A DNA stretch of 64,000 nucleotides, taken from Durusdinium trenchii (taxonomy: Eukaryota > Sar > Dinophyceae > Suessiales > Symbiodiniaceae). The position numbers and the translations under genes were made by a program. Of the stretch, positions 31,691 to 42,239 are shown piece after piece. The notes beneath the pieces are model-generated. The model worked only from the letters and a program-made list of their open reading frames with translations. It ran no database searches and was not told the origin of the DNA. Location: positions 554,170-618,169 of the forward strand of contig CAXAMN010018557.1 of the NCBI GenBank assembly GCA_963970005.1, given 5' to 3'. How positions within the stretch are numbered: the stretch's first letter is position 1; the number at the start of each line of letters is the position of its first letter.

Positions 31691-32159
31691 TGTTATGATA
31701 TATAGTGCACCTGATTTTTCTAGAAGAACCCGTTGCTCAGGCGCTCTCGGGAAAACAACAAATGCAAAAACGAGAAGAGATACTTTGATGCACCTTGGTG
31801 CCTTGCTTTGCCTCGCTTAGCCGTGTAGTTTCAGCCGAATTTCAGCGTTCCTCGTCTGCTCTCCGTCCGATGCTGAACAAACTCTGGGGAAAAAGTTGAC
31901 TTTGCTTTCCTCTTAGTGGCAAAAGTAAGAACGAAAGTCTTCTGGGTGTGGGGTGGCAAAATGGCAGGTTCAATCACACGAGCAGGACTCCGCTTTGGCC
32001 ATACCAAACGGAGCAAGGCAAGAATGGCAAGACAGTTTTTTTGATCGGTCTGGCAACTGGTGCAGGATGATTTGTTTGTCAATATGGTTGTGTTGAGCTG
32101 AATGAGGCTTGGCCTTGGAAATTGAAAAAATAAGCTTAATGTATATATATATATATCCG

Positions 32160-32880
32160 CCGACCCCGGCCTATAGCCAAAGCCTGGGCGGGGAGGCGCC
32201 TGGGACACCGCAGGGTGAAGCAGTTGGCCAAGCCTAGCAGAACCCTTCAAGCACTTCCAAAGGCGTAGGACGCAGCAGTTGGCCAAGCCTAGCAGAACCC
32301 TTCCAAGCACTTCCAAAGGCCTGTCCGAGGCCTCACCAGCTGGCCGGCCTGTTGCGGCCTCTCTGTGGCCTGTCCGAAGCCTGCCTCCTCTCTTCTTATG
32401 GGCTTCCGAAGGCGACGTTTAGGCATTTTGGACCGCCTTCAAAAGCTTTTCGGCCTCTTGCGGCCTCTCTGTGGCCTGTCCGAAGCTTCTCGGCAGCCGG
32501 CAGGCCTCTTGCGGCCTCTCTGTGGCCTGTCCGAAGCCTGCCTCCTCTCTTCTTATGGGCTTCCGAAGGCAACGTTAGGCATTTTGGACCGGCTTCAAAA
32601 GCCTCTCGGCAGCCGGCAGGCCTCTTGCGGCCTCTCTGTGGCCTGCCTCCTCTCTTCTTATGGGCTTCCGAAGGCAACGTTAGGCATTTTGGCTCGGCTT
32701 CAAACGCTCCCCAGAGCCTCACCGCAGCCTTGCCCTCTTCTCGGCAGCTGGCAGGCCTGCCTCTTCTCTTCTTATGGGCTTCCGAAGGCAACGTTAGGCA
32801 TTTTGGCTCGGCTTCAAACGCTCCCCAGAGCCTCACCGCAGCCTTGCCCTCTTCTCGGCAGCTGGTTGAATGCCAGCATT
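32160..32880. repeat. GGCCTC-rich tandem repeat of ~110-160 bp units
   Basis: Units contain GGCCTGTCCGAAGCCTGCCT, CTCTTCTTATGGGCTTCCGA and AACGTTAGGCATTTTGG followed by a CTTCAAA variant. The last two units (about 32667-32764 and 32765-32864) are nearly identical. Translations in all frames are repetitive; I do not call a gene. Confidence 0.85.
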
Positions 32881-33299
32881 GGTGTGAAGCCCATCCAAGT
32901 CTCGCTGTTGAATCCCAGGAAGTTGTCAAGGTTCAACCGCCAAACCCTCGAGATGAAAAGGGGTCGGCGGCACCCGGGCGGAGCCCTTACAATAATTTAA
33001 TAGAAACAAAAGTACTAAAATTGAAATAAATGAAAAAAACAGAAAGAATAGGACCTGTTTTTGGTTCCATGTTTGGTCCTACGTCCTAGTTTTTCCTATT
33101 GTTTGTCCTATCTTTTCTATGGCTTTCCTAATTTAATATTGTCCTACTTGTTCCTATTGTGTTCATATGTGTTTTTCACGAATTTGGATGGTATTTATAC
33201 ATTTCCTATATTGTCCTAATATTGATTGTTTTGATGTCACCCACTGGAAGCTCAACTCCCTCAACACAAGTCAATGGGTGGATGGCTTTGTTTTTGTTC

Positions 33300-33460
33300 T
33301 TTCTGTCTTTCTTTATTTCTTGCTTCCTTCCTTCTTGCTCTCTTTCTTTCGTTCGTTCTTTTGTCCTTTCTTTTCTTTTCTGTTCTTTTCTTTTCTTTTC
33401 TTGTTTTTCTTTTCCTTTCTCTTTTCTTTTCTTCTCTCTCTCTCCTTCCTCTGTCTCTGG
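33300..33460. repeat. CT-rich simple sequence
   Basis: TTTCTTTTC/CTTTCTT runs. Phe/Ser/Leu-rich frames here are compositional. Confidence 0.85.
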
Positions 33461-34070
33461 CTCTGCCTTCCTCAAGTTGAGGTCCTCAACAAAAAACGTT
33501 CCTGTGTTTTACGAAACCAAGTTAATCGCAAGCTTAACGTATAAAGACTTGAAGAAAAATTCAAGTTTTGGCTACACGAAGAGCCCAGAAATACCAATCC
33601 TGCAACCGAGTCTTGTGATTTCCCCACACCTGGTGGCTCAGATGGGCCCAGTAGCCCTGCAGAGGGCATGCTAGAACCACTTGGCGTGTCTTGAGCAACG
33701 GGCAGGCTGGGTTCGGCTCGCTCCAGCGCTCTCCGACTGCCACGGAAGGATCATGTCAAAAGGGGCATTCGCAAGCTCCTTTTATCTGAGAAAATGCTCA
33801 CAAATCTCTTCACAAAGGGTTCTAAGTTTCGATCTTTCAGTCTCATTCCAGTCCAATGGGCCCTTGGCAATCAAATCACTTGGCCTGCGTGGTTCCTTGC
33901 CCTGAGGCAGCACCAGCCGCAGCTCCGACCCATCCTGCTGAAGGCTTCCATTCAATCGAGAATCTTGGAAGCACCAAGAGACCAAAAGCCAAGGGACAGC
34001 GGAAATCAAAACGTACACATCTCACATCTGACGCTGGAACTCTTACGAGCACATGGGCTGCCTTGCGACC

Positions 34071-34135
34071 TAGCTCTAGAATTACCACAGTTATCCATGT
34101 AGCAGCGACCATCAAATAGACGAATAAACTATATA
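34071..34135 (-). rRNA. Fragment of 18S rDNA (5' domain)
   Basis: The minus strand contains CTGCTACATGGATAACTGTG followed by GTAATTCTAGAGCTA, a highly conserved stretch near the 5' end of eukaryotic 18S rRNA. TTTGATGGTC upstream also fits, with one mismatch and a 6-bp insertion (CGTCTA). Similarity stops abruptly on the 3' side (AGCTAGGTCG instead of AGCTAATACATG). It is a displaced fragment and not a functional gene. Confidence 0.75.
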
Positions 34136-34599
34136 TATATATATATAAGTAACTGCTTTGATGAGCAAATTCGCAGTTTCGCCGTGCAAATGCGCGCGCT
34201 GCGCTCACCTCTGAGGCGGCACGCGCTGGTGGACATCAAGCCTTTCCTTTCACAGCCTTCTGAGTGTTTACATCCAGCTGCACCTGTAACTGATCCTGTT
34301 CTCTTTACAAAGCACCCCACTTCAGAGCTATTTACAAAGGACAAAAAACAAATTGGAGCTACCAAATACTTGTCTTGCACCCAAGCGGTATGTGAGCGAC
34401 GTGTTCGCTGAACTTGGTTAGATTCCTTCAACATGAGTCTGCCAATTCCAGAGTCTTCTCGTACAACAGGTGGGCCGAACGAATACCTCCATAAAGCTTG
34501 GCTTCCGGTTTGTGGATGGCACACGCCACTCCATCCTAGCAATGTACAATATGCGAGAAATACTTATAAAGTATAGAGAATAGAGAGAAAGAGAGAGGG

Positions 34600-34670
34600 A
34601 GCAATTACACAATGATATACAAACACATGATACATATATATATAGATATATATATATATATATGTATCCC
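34600..34670. repeat. TA-rich microsatellite
   Basis: ATACATATATATATAGATA and related runs; another short TA run is at 34128-34148. Confidence 0.85.
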
Positions 34671-34796
34671 ACGCTCATTTTCAGCCCGCTGTGGTGATAT
34701 TCACCACACAACACAACAGCTGTTGACCTTGAAGTCTGCGCCAGGTTGACAAGAGGAGTGTAGAACAATGCACATGAGGGCAACTGTCATCAATCT

Positions 34797-37100
34797 TCAT
34801 GCAAGCTGACTTCCAACTTCACCTTTCTGCATTGCATCCAACAAATACTTACACACAGCACCAAGCCTGATATTCACGGGCAAAAAAGAGGTGCTGTAAC
34901 AAAAATGGAGGTGCGCCTCTAGGAACAACAACTGTCGACGAGAGGTGACATACAAATTGTGCAAGGACAACTGGGCTGCCGCCTCCTGTATGGAGTGCTC
35001 CAGGGTCCATCTCCCACGCCACTGGATGCGTGAAATGTCTGTAGATTGTAAGTACTCGTGAGTTGCGCCGGGGCCTCGAAGAGTTCCAGGCGTGGCCCCA
35101 CCCTCCGCCTGACGACGAAGTGTCTGGAGCTTGTCCAAGATGCTATTCCACTGTCGGCGGAAGGCTGTAACAGAGGCAGGAACCAAGGGCGACACAAGGG
35201 GAAGCTCTTCCTGTTGCCACTTCCTGTCGACTTGCCATGCCTCTGACAAACAACGCCAGAACTCAGGCCTCATGCGCTGCACCGCTGCAATTGCATAAAC
35301 AAGCCAGTATCGAGGGGCCCCCTTGCGACAGAGGGCCAGACCATAGACCTTCAAGGCTAAATTCGCAGTTTCCGCTGAGTCCAACACCTGCGACATGGAG
35401 AGGTGAGCTTCCCGGCGAGACCACTCCTTGAAAGCTTTCAAGCACTTAGACATACGAACTGACGTCGCTCGTGCAAACCCGACAAGCAAGTTTAATACAC
35501 CTCTGGCGATGTATTCCTGGGCCTTGGAAGGGCCTGGGTTTCGTTCTACATCACCAGCCAGCAGTAACAACAACCTGAACCAACGACCAATGGGACGCAC
35601 CCAGGTGGAGGATGTTACCATTAAGTCAAACAACTCGAAGTCACCCTCCTGAAAGGCCTGCAGCCAAGGTGGAACGGGACGGCTTGGTCCTGTAACATCT
35701 GCACCTCTTGAAGGGGCATCTGCTCTGTTCCACTGTGAGCGGCAATGCAAACTGCCGGGATACAAACAACTGCCCAAAATGTATGGAACCGTTGAGCGTA
35801 GAATCCTGCTCAATGCTTTGCTGCTACTTCTACCCTTTGCTGCTGCGCCCATAGTCACCCGAATATCAAGAAAACCCACTAACCGCTTTTTAGCATGGAC
35901 CTTCGAGCTATGCTTCAACCAAGATTTGTAAACTCGACATTCCACACAGTTGATGTGGCCAGATCTCTTGAAGCGGTAGCGGAAAACTTCGTGGAACCGC
36001 TTGCCCTCACAAATGTCCTCAACCCACTCTGGGTCATCAAACCAAGGCCTGGTCCAGATTGTCGCATCGTCATCGTCAGCGTCCGGACAGGTGGAAACTA
36101 AGGCACTCTGAACGCCCCGCGCAGCTTGCCTGTGAGCAGCTCGACTGCCATTGGCCATCGCCTCACACAAGGGAATGGGATAGCTGGCAGAAAAGGACGA
36201 TACGGCCTCTCCAGGCCTGGGATCTCTACCGTATACTTCAAAGGTTGAGGGCTTGCAGCGTTTGTTAAAATCACCAATACTTGCACGAGTAAAGGAACCC
36301 TCAATGGTGAAGCGCCGCCCTTTGTACTCACATGTGCAAGTTCCACCTAGAGCTGTCAACCAGGGTTTGTTATGAAGCCATTTGCTGGGCTTTTGAAACC
36401 CAGATCCGAACGCACAAAAACAAAACTTTGTAACTGTGCAACCCGACTCCAACAACCGCTGAAAAATATGAAGCTGGAACATAACTGAACGTCCCGGCTG
36501 CTCGCAAGAAATGTAGCTGCCACTTGTCAAAGCTAGAAACAACAGGAAGGCAGTCCTAACTGCAAGCATAGTCTGTTCCAACGTCTTCGGGTCAGTGGGA
36601 TCAAATCCAGCAGGCTTCTCCTTTGACCTCAGGCGGGGCCGCCTGAGGGTACCGAACGACCAGCACGGCGGAGCTGCATGCCATTCACGGACGGCTCCTG
36701 AAGCGGCCAGCTTGGCCAAGTCACGGAAAGTGTCATTGATTGACATGTCCCCATAACCACGACCAACTGCACTGCGTTCGACGCCTGGATGAACGTTGAG
36801 GCCACGAGAGGCACAATCGCCACAACCTGCAAACAACTCAACGCAATCCCATGCAACTGTAGCATCGCGTAGTGCTTTGCTGAACTTGACGGGTAGTTGA
36901 GCTGTGTGGAGTTGTGGGGGAGCATCAGGCTCACCAAAATTCTCAATATGGTCCAAACCCAATTCATGAAGCACAAGATTCGAGCCCTGTTGAAGTTTGG
37001 TGTAATAGCCTCTCTGCTCACTGTGCCTCCAAAGCTCAGAGACAGCGACTTCCGGCATGGCTGAAACGACAAATGCCTCCGCCAAAGGGTGAAGCGTCAA
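34797..37100 (-). pseudogene. MTase-like / RNase H / 2A / tyrosine-recombinase segment of the retroelement
   Basis: A 767-residue frame. Residues 20-36 (VSELWRHSEQRGYYTKL) follow the RT. Residues 87-97 (VELFAGCGDCA), 144-150 (PPCWSFG) and 199-204 (CEQPGR) match the layout of C5-MTase motifs I, IV and VI, although motif VI is not ENV. RNase H follows: HINCVECRVYKSWLKHSS, FLDIRVTMGAAAKGRSSS and SQWNRADAPSR (380-466). The 2A-like motif is at 516-524. The C-terminal part resembles a tyrosine recombinase: TPGTLRGPGATHEYLQ (670-685) for the R box and WRGRWTLEHSIQE (694-706), where the usual catalytic Tyr position appears to be Ser703. Its true start is upstream in another frame. Confidence 0.65.
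35529..35555 (-). other. 2A-type ribosome-skipping motif GDVERNPGP
   Basis: Residues 516-524 of the 34797-37100 frame, preceded by LLLLLA. It matches the 2A consensus (hydrophobic run, then G-D-V/I-E-x-N-P-G-P), where the ribosome skips the last Gly-Pro bond. Skipping would separate RT/MTase/RNase H from the recombinase-like domain. Confidence 0.75.
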
Positions 37101-37890
37101 GCATGTAGATGTATGGCGCTGCGTCTATCCTGAGATCTGTTTGCAGTGTGGGCGCAATGAGGCTGATCAACATGAGTTCTGCTCTGCATTGCTTGGACAT
37201 GCGAAATATGCAATCCTCAGGGAAATCTCTGCCCTCAGTGTGAACCCTGTCAAACACTGCGAAGGTAGGCCTCCTGAAGAGACAAGCATGAGTCCAACAC
37301 CCTACTAACCCTTGGAGCAGCTTCCTGGCGACGAGTCCCCTGTATACCAAAACTGAAGTGATGAACGTGAGCATGGCAATCCTCCCTCGGGGAGCTGAGA
37401 CTTTGCCCTTCGAGCCATCAATTTCAGCACCAAGGACAGTGACATGCGGTTCCCTCCTTTGGCACTTTCCAGGTTGCGCCGTCAAGCCCACAGTGGTGTA
37501 AGCTGCATTGGCTGCTGCAAAGACTTCCACGTCCCTAGAAGTTCGTGGGTCTTGAGGTTGGGAGGTTTTGACACGCTGCAACCCGATGTGGTCGTCTATG
37601 GTCAAAAGCTCATAGAAAGGCGCCCTGGGAATAGGCCGCCTGTATTGAAGGCACTCTTCATCACGCATGCACCCCGCTCGATTTTTCAGCAGATTCATAT
37701 GTGACTGTTGCGCTATCTCGACAGCCAAAGCGTCGCCCATAGCCAAAGTGGCCAAGCAGATGTACACTTTGCCAACATGCAAAGCTGGGTTGAAACAAGC
37801 CAAATGTTTTACCTCATCAACTTCAAAGGGGACGCCGCTGGGCCCGCTTTCTCGACACACGGAAGGTGTAGTAAAACTCACACAAATCAT
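37036..37890 (-). pseudogene. RT palm segment of the tyrosine-recombinase retroelement
   Basis: FEVDEVKHLACFNPALHVGK, YICLATLAMGDALAVEIAQQ and ELLTIDDHIGLQ are RT palm and active-site blocks; IDDH takes the place of YxDD. VTVLGAEIDGSKGKV follows, then YIYMLDASPFGGGIC, probably the first Asp of RNase H. It joins the upstream fragment by a frameshift near 37845 and the downstream one near 37080. Confidence 0.65.
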
Positions 37891-38326
37891 CAGAGGAGCA
37901 GAGTCGTTGTTCGTCTTGTGCCAACTGAATCATAGTGACGAGATACCCTGGAGCAATTGTCTTTGTATAGCTAGAATAAGGGAAACTCCTAGAGTTGACA
38001 ACAGTAGGATTCACAATCAGCCGGCCATAGTCCTGATCTGTTGGAACAGCGCAAATACCAACAGTTTCAATACTCCGTACATTGTTGCAACAAACCAGCT
38101 GACACGCTCCCAGTTCATCCCACTTTGCAGCTAGAGCTGACACCTCCTCTCGACTTGCGTGCACCTTTGCACGAGGCAGGCTAGGCCAAGCAGACTCAAG
38201 GCGCCGAAGAAAATCAGGGTCCTCGAAAGCCCTTCTAACAACTTCATCAGTCAAAAAAGGGCGAGGATCGAAGGTGGTGCTAACTTCCATTTGATACGTG
38301 AAGCGCTCACTGGCAAAGAGACACAA
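37823..38326 (-). pseudogene. RT fingers segment of the tyrosine-recombinase retroelement
   Basis: YGRLIVNPTVVNSRSFPYSS and LCSSDDLCEFYYTFRVSRKR contain the RT template-grip and first catalytic Asp regions. Upstream is an RT-proximal region (SLPRAKVHASREEVSALAAK). It ends by frameshift into the 37036-37890 frame. Confidence 0.65.
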
Positions 38327-38819
38327 GTATCTCCACGGACCCTGACCTTCGGTAGCACCAGCTCGGGCTGATCCCGGTCAGACTCGGCATTGCTGGCGAA
38401 AGGCTCTGCTGGAAACTCATTATGGCTTTCAGGGGGTTTTGAATAAGCATCAAAAGAATTGTTCAAAGAATTCAAAAATCTAGAGATATCCTCAAAGTCC
38501 AGGTGGCTTGAAGCATCGAACAAATCAAAACAAAAGGCACTCAATTTAGCCAACTTCTCGCCAGCTCTGCCCAGACTAGCCAGGGTGACCGGCTCACACT
38601 TCAGGTAGTAGTCCACTAGCTCCTCCAGTCGTTCCAACATGTCCAGCTGAGCTGAAGACATAGGATAGCCAGTCCTGGCATGATCAGGAGGTGAACGGGG
38701 ACATCCCCAAGGCCATCCAATTCAAAGAGATGACCAAGCGCTGCAAGCACATAGCCTTTACCTGCAGAAATCTGTGGCGCCGTCGTCGTCTTGGCGAAAG
38801 TTGGCTTGCCGGTGTCCAT
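38251..38819 (-). pseudogene. N-terminal segments of the tyrosine-recombinase retroelement
   Basis: Two frames: about 38819-38640 (GKGYVLAALGHLFELDGLGD) and 38661-38251 (LDMLERLEELVDYYLKCEPV, TLASLGRAGEKLAKLSAFCF). Their order and spacing suggest one protein broken by a frameshift, directly upstream of the RT. Domain function not known. Confidence 0.45.
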
Positions 38820-38985
38820 CTACCTCCAGAAGGAGGGGGACAGGGCCAAAGGTCGCCTCCTTTTCGAGAAAGCGATGCGGCATGGCTGGAGGCTTCTGGC
38901 TATGAAGTGACCCAAACCAGGACAGGTCCAAGCTGCCTTCACCAGCACCCCAACCAACTCATAGCAACTAATTGGCAAGGTGAGT

Positions 38986-39441
38986 TTACCACCAGGAAGA
39001 TGGGGCTTGAAGTGAGCGGCCCCTGGTTCCTCCATTCACTTTGAGCTCGAGGCCCAGGCCGTGTGACTCTGGCTGTCTCCCTTGGAAACGCCGGAACTCC
39101 GGCCCTGAGGCACCCCCCGACCGAAAGAAGCGGCAGGGAGACAATCCCCCCGCTCTGGCGACCTCGGCAGGGAAAACAGCGGCGCCTATGCTGCGATCTC
39201 CAACTTCCAGGGTTCGTACAAACTCTATGACTTCCGACACCTCTGGGAGCGCCACCATGAATCCACCAGCCCGGCAGCTCACCAACATGCGCTCGCAAGC
39301 CGCCCCCATCTTCTCGATCTGAGAGCAGCAAAAACACCCCAGGGGTGTAGCCCAGCAGGGCACGGGCCCCATTGTCTCTTTCTGCCACGAACAACATATG
39401 ATGTTCTCAACACATACTTCCTCCCTTCCTCCCACGGTCAA
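38986..39441 (-). CDS. Hypothetical open frame
   Basis: 151-codon minus-strand frame (MTVGGREEVCVENIICCSWQ; ACERMLVSCRAGGFMVALPE). It could be an exon upstream of the retroelement, or chance. Another frame overlaps it on the same strand. No domain recognised. Confidence 0.2.
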   Translation of the reverse strand: MTVGGREEVCVENIICCSWQKETMGPVPCWATPLGCFCCSQIEKMGAACERMLVSCRAGGFMVALPEVSEVIEFVRTLEVGDRSIGAAVFPAEVARAGGLSPCRFFRSGGASGPEFRRFQGRQPESHGLGLELKVNGGTRGRSLQAPSSWW

Positions 39442-39922
39442 GGAAACTAAACTGCTGGATCCTATTTTTCGTTTTGCTCTTACATGCGCTAGCTATTTTC
39501 AATCAGTTCTTTAGCAATCCTAGCGCAACCAGCAGCCTGTGCCTGCCACAGCGAACCAGGATCGCGATGGGCATCCTGCATCACATGCGCACATCACGCA
39601 CAACATATATTGCTCTCCTCTGAGGCCATATACTTTCGAAAAAACTGACCACGTCCTTCCAAACCATTTCAAGCGGAACAAACCCGAGCACTGCAGCGCG
39701 GTTGTCTTTTTTACTGCGACCGTCCCCTGTCGCTGCTACGCGGTACCTGTAGTCTGGTGGACCCATATCGTGCGCAGGGCGTATCCCGATGCCCCCGCGC
39801 CCTACTCTACTTGCCCATGCAAGGCAAAGCAACCCAAGGCTTCTTCGAGCACCTCGGTCAAAAAAGATTTCATCTACTGCCATGACCTCATCGCATCTTC
39901 ACAGCCAGCCTCACTGCACTGC

Positions 39923-40651
39923 TCAAGCGCCACCGGTCGCGCCAGGAACAGCTGCATCAGTCCAAGCCCCGCTCAACCCGGTACAGACCTTTTTCGGAGC
40001 CTGGGCCAACTCGACCTTGATGCTTGCAGCCGTTCGTTTCTTGCCACTCTTGGTCTGCCCGTCCTGCACAGCTGCCAATTCTTTTTGGAATGCTGCGATG
40101 AGGCTTTCTGGTGGGCATCCCATCAAACCAGCTTTCCAAACAGCGCTCGCATGCACGGTCTGCAATTTGCTCTCCTGGAACTCGAGGCCTGCAGGTGAAA
40201 CCAACGCGCTACTACAAACAATAACAACACAAACCTGGTCCTTGCAGCCTGCTTTCATATCATAGCGGCTTTTTGCAACCCCCCTGCCTCCCACCACCAC
40301 CAGGCATGGCTGCTGAGCGTCCAGAACAAATTGGGTCTGCACTTCCAACGGCACCTTTGCCACCACATCCACTGCCACACTTTCGGCGTCCTGGTGGTCC
40401 TGGGCCAGGCAAGCGCAGCCAAAGTTCCTGATACTGCACACCTGCTGCTGATCTACTTGGCTCCGAGGTGGAAGCCTGCTGCCTCGGAGTAACACCAGGG
40501 GCAGGCTCACAGGGACATCCTCAGCTCGGGATGCGAATGCCTGACTGATCGTGCCTGCAGAGAACTCGTGGCCACGAGCTTGCACTAGGGCACGGTAGGT
40601 GTGGTAGTCGTCGGTCCAACCAATGGAGCCGCCTGGAGCGGCCTTCAGCAC
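39923..40651 (-). CDS. Hypothetical protein or exon
   Basis: 242-codon minus-strand frame. DDYHTYRALVQARGHEFSAG, LPLVLLRGSRLPPRSQVDQQ and SGKKRTAASIKVELAQAPKK look like protein sequence. The middle (YDMKAGCKDQVCVVIVCSSA) may be translated intron. It lies upstream of the tyrosine-recombinase retroelement and might belong to it. No known domain. Confidence 0.3.
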   Translation of the reverse strand: MLKAAPGGSIGWTDDYHTYRALVQARGHEFSAGTISQAFASRAEDVPVSLPLVLLRGSRLPPRSQVDQQQVCSIRNFGCACLAQDHQDAESVAVDVVAKVPLEVQTQFVLDAQQPCLVVVGGRGVAKSRYDMKAGCKDQVCVVIVCSSALVSPAGLEFQESKLQTVHASAVWKAGLMGCPPESLIAAFQKELAAVQDGQTKSGKKRTAASIKVELAQAPKKVCTGLSGAWTDAAVPGATGGA

Positions 40652-41739
40652 GATGTAGAACTAAACAGTTGGGTGGAAATCCAACCGACGGCGAGCCAGT
40701 ATGCCAGCACGCAGCGCCCTCCAAGGCACCCTCGAGGACTCCAACCCGCACTTGTAGTGCAGAGTCTGCTTTCCAAGTGGCTAACTGAGCTCAAATCCAA
40801 AGCAGTAATCTCAGATGGCGAGGATGCGGCAAACAAAGCCTCCAGGCAAGGATCCGACCAAGCCACTGGTTCAGCACTTGGTTCGAGCGCAGAACAGGAG
40901 GAACACTCACCTGGGCCTGCAAGGGCACCCAGAGTGGGGGTCTCAGGCGCTGGTGTCAAGGAACTTGTACTCTGCTGCTCCGTCCAGAAACAGTGATCCT
41001 TAGCTGCCCAATCTCAATCGCTAGGAGGTCCGGGTCAGCCTCAGCCTTCATGCACTACCCCACGGAGGCGGCTGACCTAAACGACCCCCCTTGCGAGGTC
41101 CAAGGCGAGAGGCCGACTCTTAGGCCACTCAAGCCCAGAAGACTTGAGCGGCCAAGTGCTCAACACAGCTGAGATAAAAGACATATTGGATACGGCACAA
41201 ATTCATGTTGCAGCCACACTTGGATGCGCAACTCTTGATTGGCAGAGAGACATACTTTTGAATGTGCAAACAGGGCACCGGGTATCCCACCATTGTCCCA
41301 GCCACACCCTGCGATCTACCAGCAGTCCGGAAGTGATGCGGAGAGTGGCAGGGCAGCCAAGTGATCTCCCTGCACAGGGAGTTCGCGGGTTCTCTGTCTG
41401 TAGTCAAATGTGAACGTCCCACAAGAGTCATGGATCCCCCATCGGCAAACAGACCTTTGAAAGGATCCAATTTCTGCAATAGACTAAACTTTTTTGCAAG
41501 GAAACGAATGCCTTCTGAGCAATTTGGGGTTCGTCAGGCAGTGCTTCCAGTGTTTTCTTGGTTGAAGTGCCTTCAGTCTCATCTGACAGGTCTCCTGCCT
41601 TCTCCCATGTCACATAGAGGGGCACTGTGGCCTCCAAGCCCAAGCGGTCCCTGGCGTGGTCTGACCGGCCCGATTTTGACTTGAGTGCTCAACAGAGAGA
41701 AAGGTTGATGGGTAGCTTCTTGTTTATAGTGGCGAACAT

Positions 41740-42236
41740 TGTTCCTAGTAGCGATGCCAGGAGCCCCTAGTTAGCGTCCCTGCTCCTAGTGGTAAGGCCA
41801 GGAGCCCCTAGTAGCGTCCTTGCTCCTAGTAGTATGGCCAGGAGCCCCTAGTAGCGCCCTTGCTCCTAGTAGTAAGGCCAGGAGCCCCTAGTAGCGTCCT
41901 TGCTNNNNNNNNNNCTAGTAGTAAGGCCAGGAGCCCCTAGTAGCGTCCTTGCTCCTAGTAGGAAGGCCAGGAGCCCCTAGTAGCGTCCTTGCTCCTAGTA
42001 GTGAGGCCAGGAGCCCCTAGTACCGTCCTTGCTCCTAGCAGTAAGGCCAGGAGCAGGGAAAAACTTGCTCCTAGTAGTAAGGCCAGGAGCCCCTAGTACC
42101 GTCCTTGCTCCTAGTAGTAAGGCCAGGAGCCCCTAGTAGCGTCCCTGCTCCTAGTAGTAAGGCCAGGAGCCCCTAGTAGCTTCTTGTTCCTGGTAGTAAG
42201 GCCAAGAGCCCCTAGTAGCTTCTTGTTCCTAGGGCA
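41740..42236. repeat. 40-bp satellite array
   Basis: About 12 copies of a unit including AGTAAGGCCAGGAGCCCCTA and GTAGCGTCCTTGCTC. GGCCAGG recurs at 41796, 41836, 41876, 41925, 41965, 42005, 42045, 42081, 42121, 42161 and 42200, i.e. mostly every 40 bp. One unit is replaced by AGGGAAAAACTTG near 42054. An assembly gap falls inside. Confidence 0.95.
41905..41914. other. Assembly gap (10 N) inside the satellite
   Basis: Unit spacing across it is 49 instead of 40. The true missing sequence is therefore 1 bp plus a whole number of 40-bp units; the 10 N are a placeholder. Confidence 0.9.
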
Positions 42237-42239
42237 TGC

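Larger units (their letters stand above)
34797..38819 (-). mobile_element. Tyrosine-recombinase retroelement (DIRS/Ngaro-like), frameshifted
   Basis: Minus-strand order: unknown N-terminal region, RT, MTase-like domain, RNase H, 2A-like motif, tyrosine-recombinase-like domain. The coding sequence is split over at least four frames (38819-38616, 38661-38251, 38326-37823, 37890-37036, 37100-34797), so this copy is decayed. I did not find terminal repeats. Confidence 0.7.

Noticed and set aside
32352..33029. Frames of 177-225 codons on both strands
   Set aside because: All frames are open because of the ~150-bp tandem repeat; no domain or bias toward one frame.
33159..33674. 171-codon plus-strand frame that looks like membrane segments
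   Set aside because: Phe/Ser/Leu from CT-rich DNA, not a protein.
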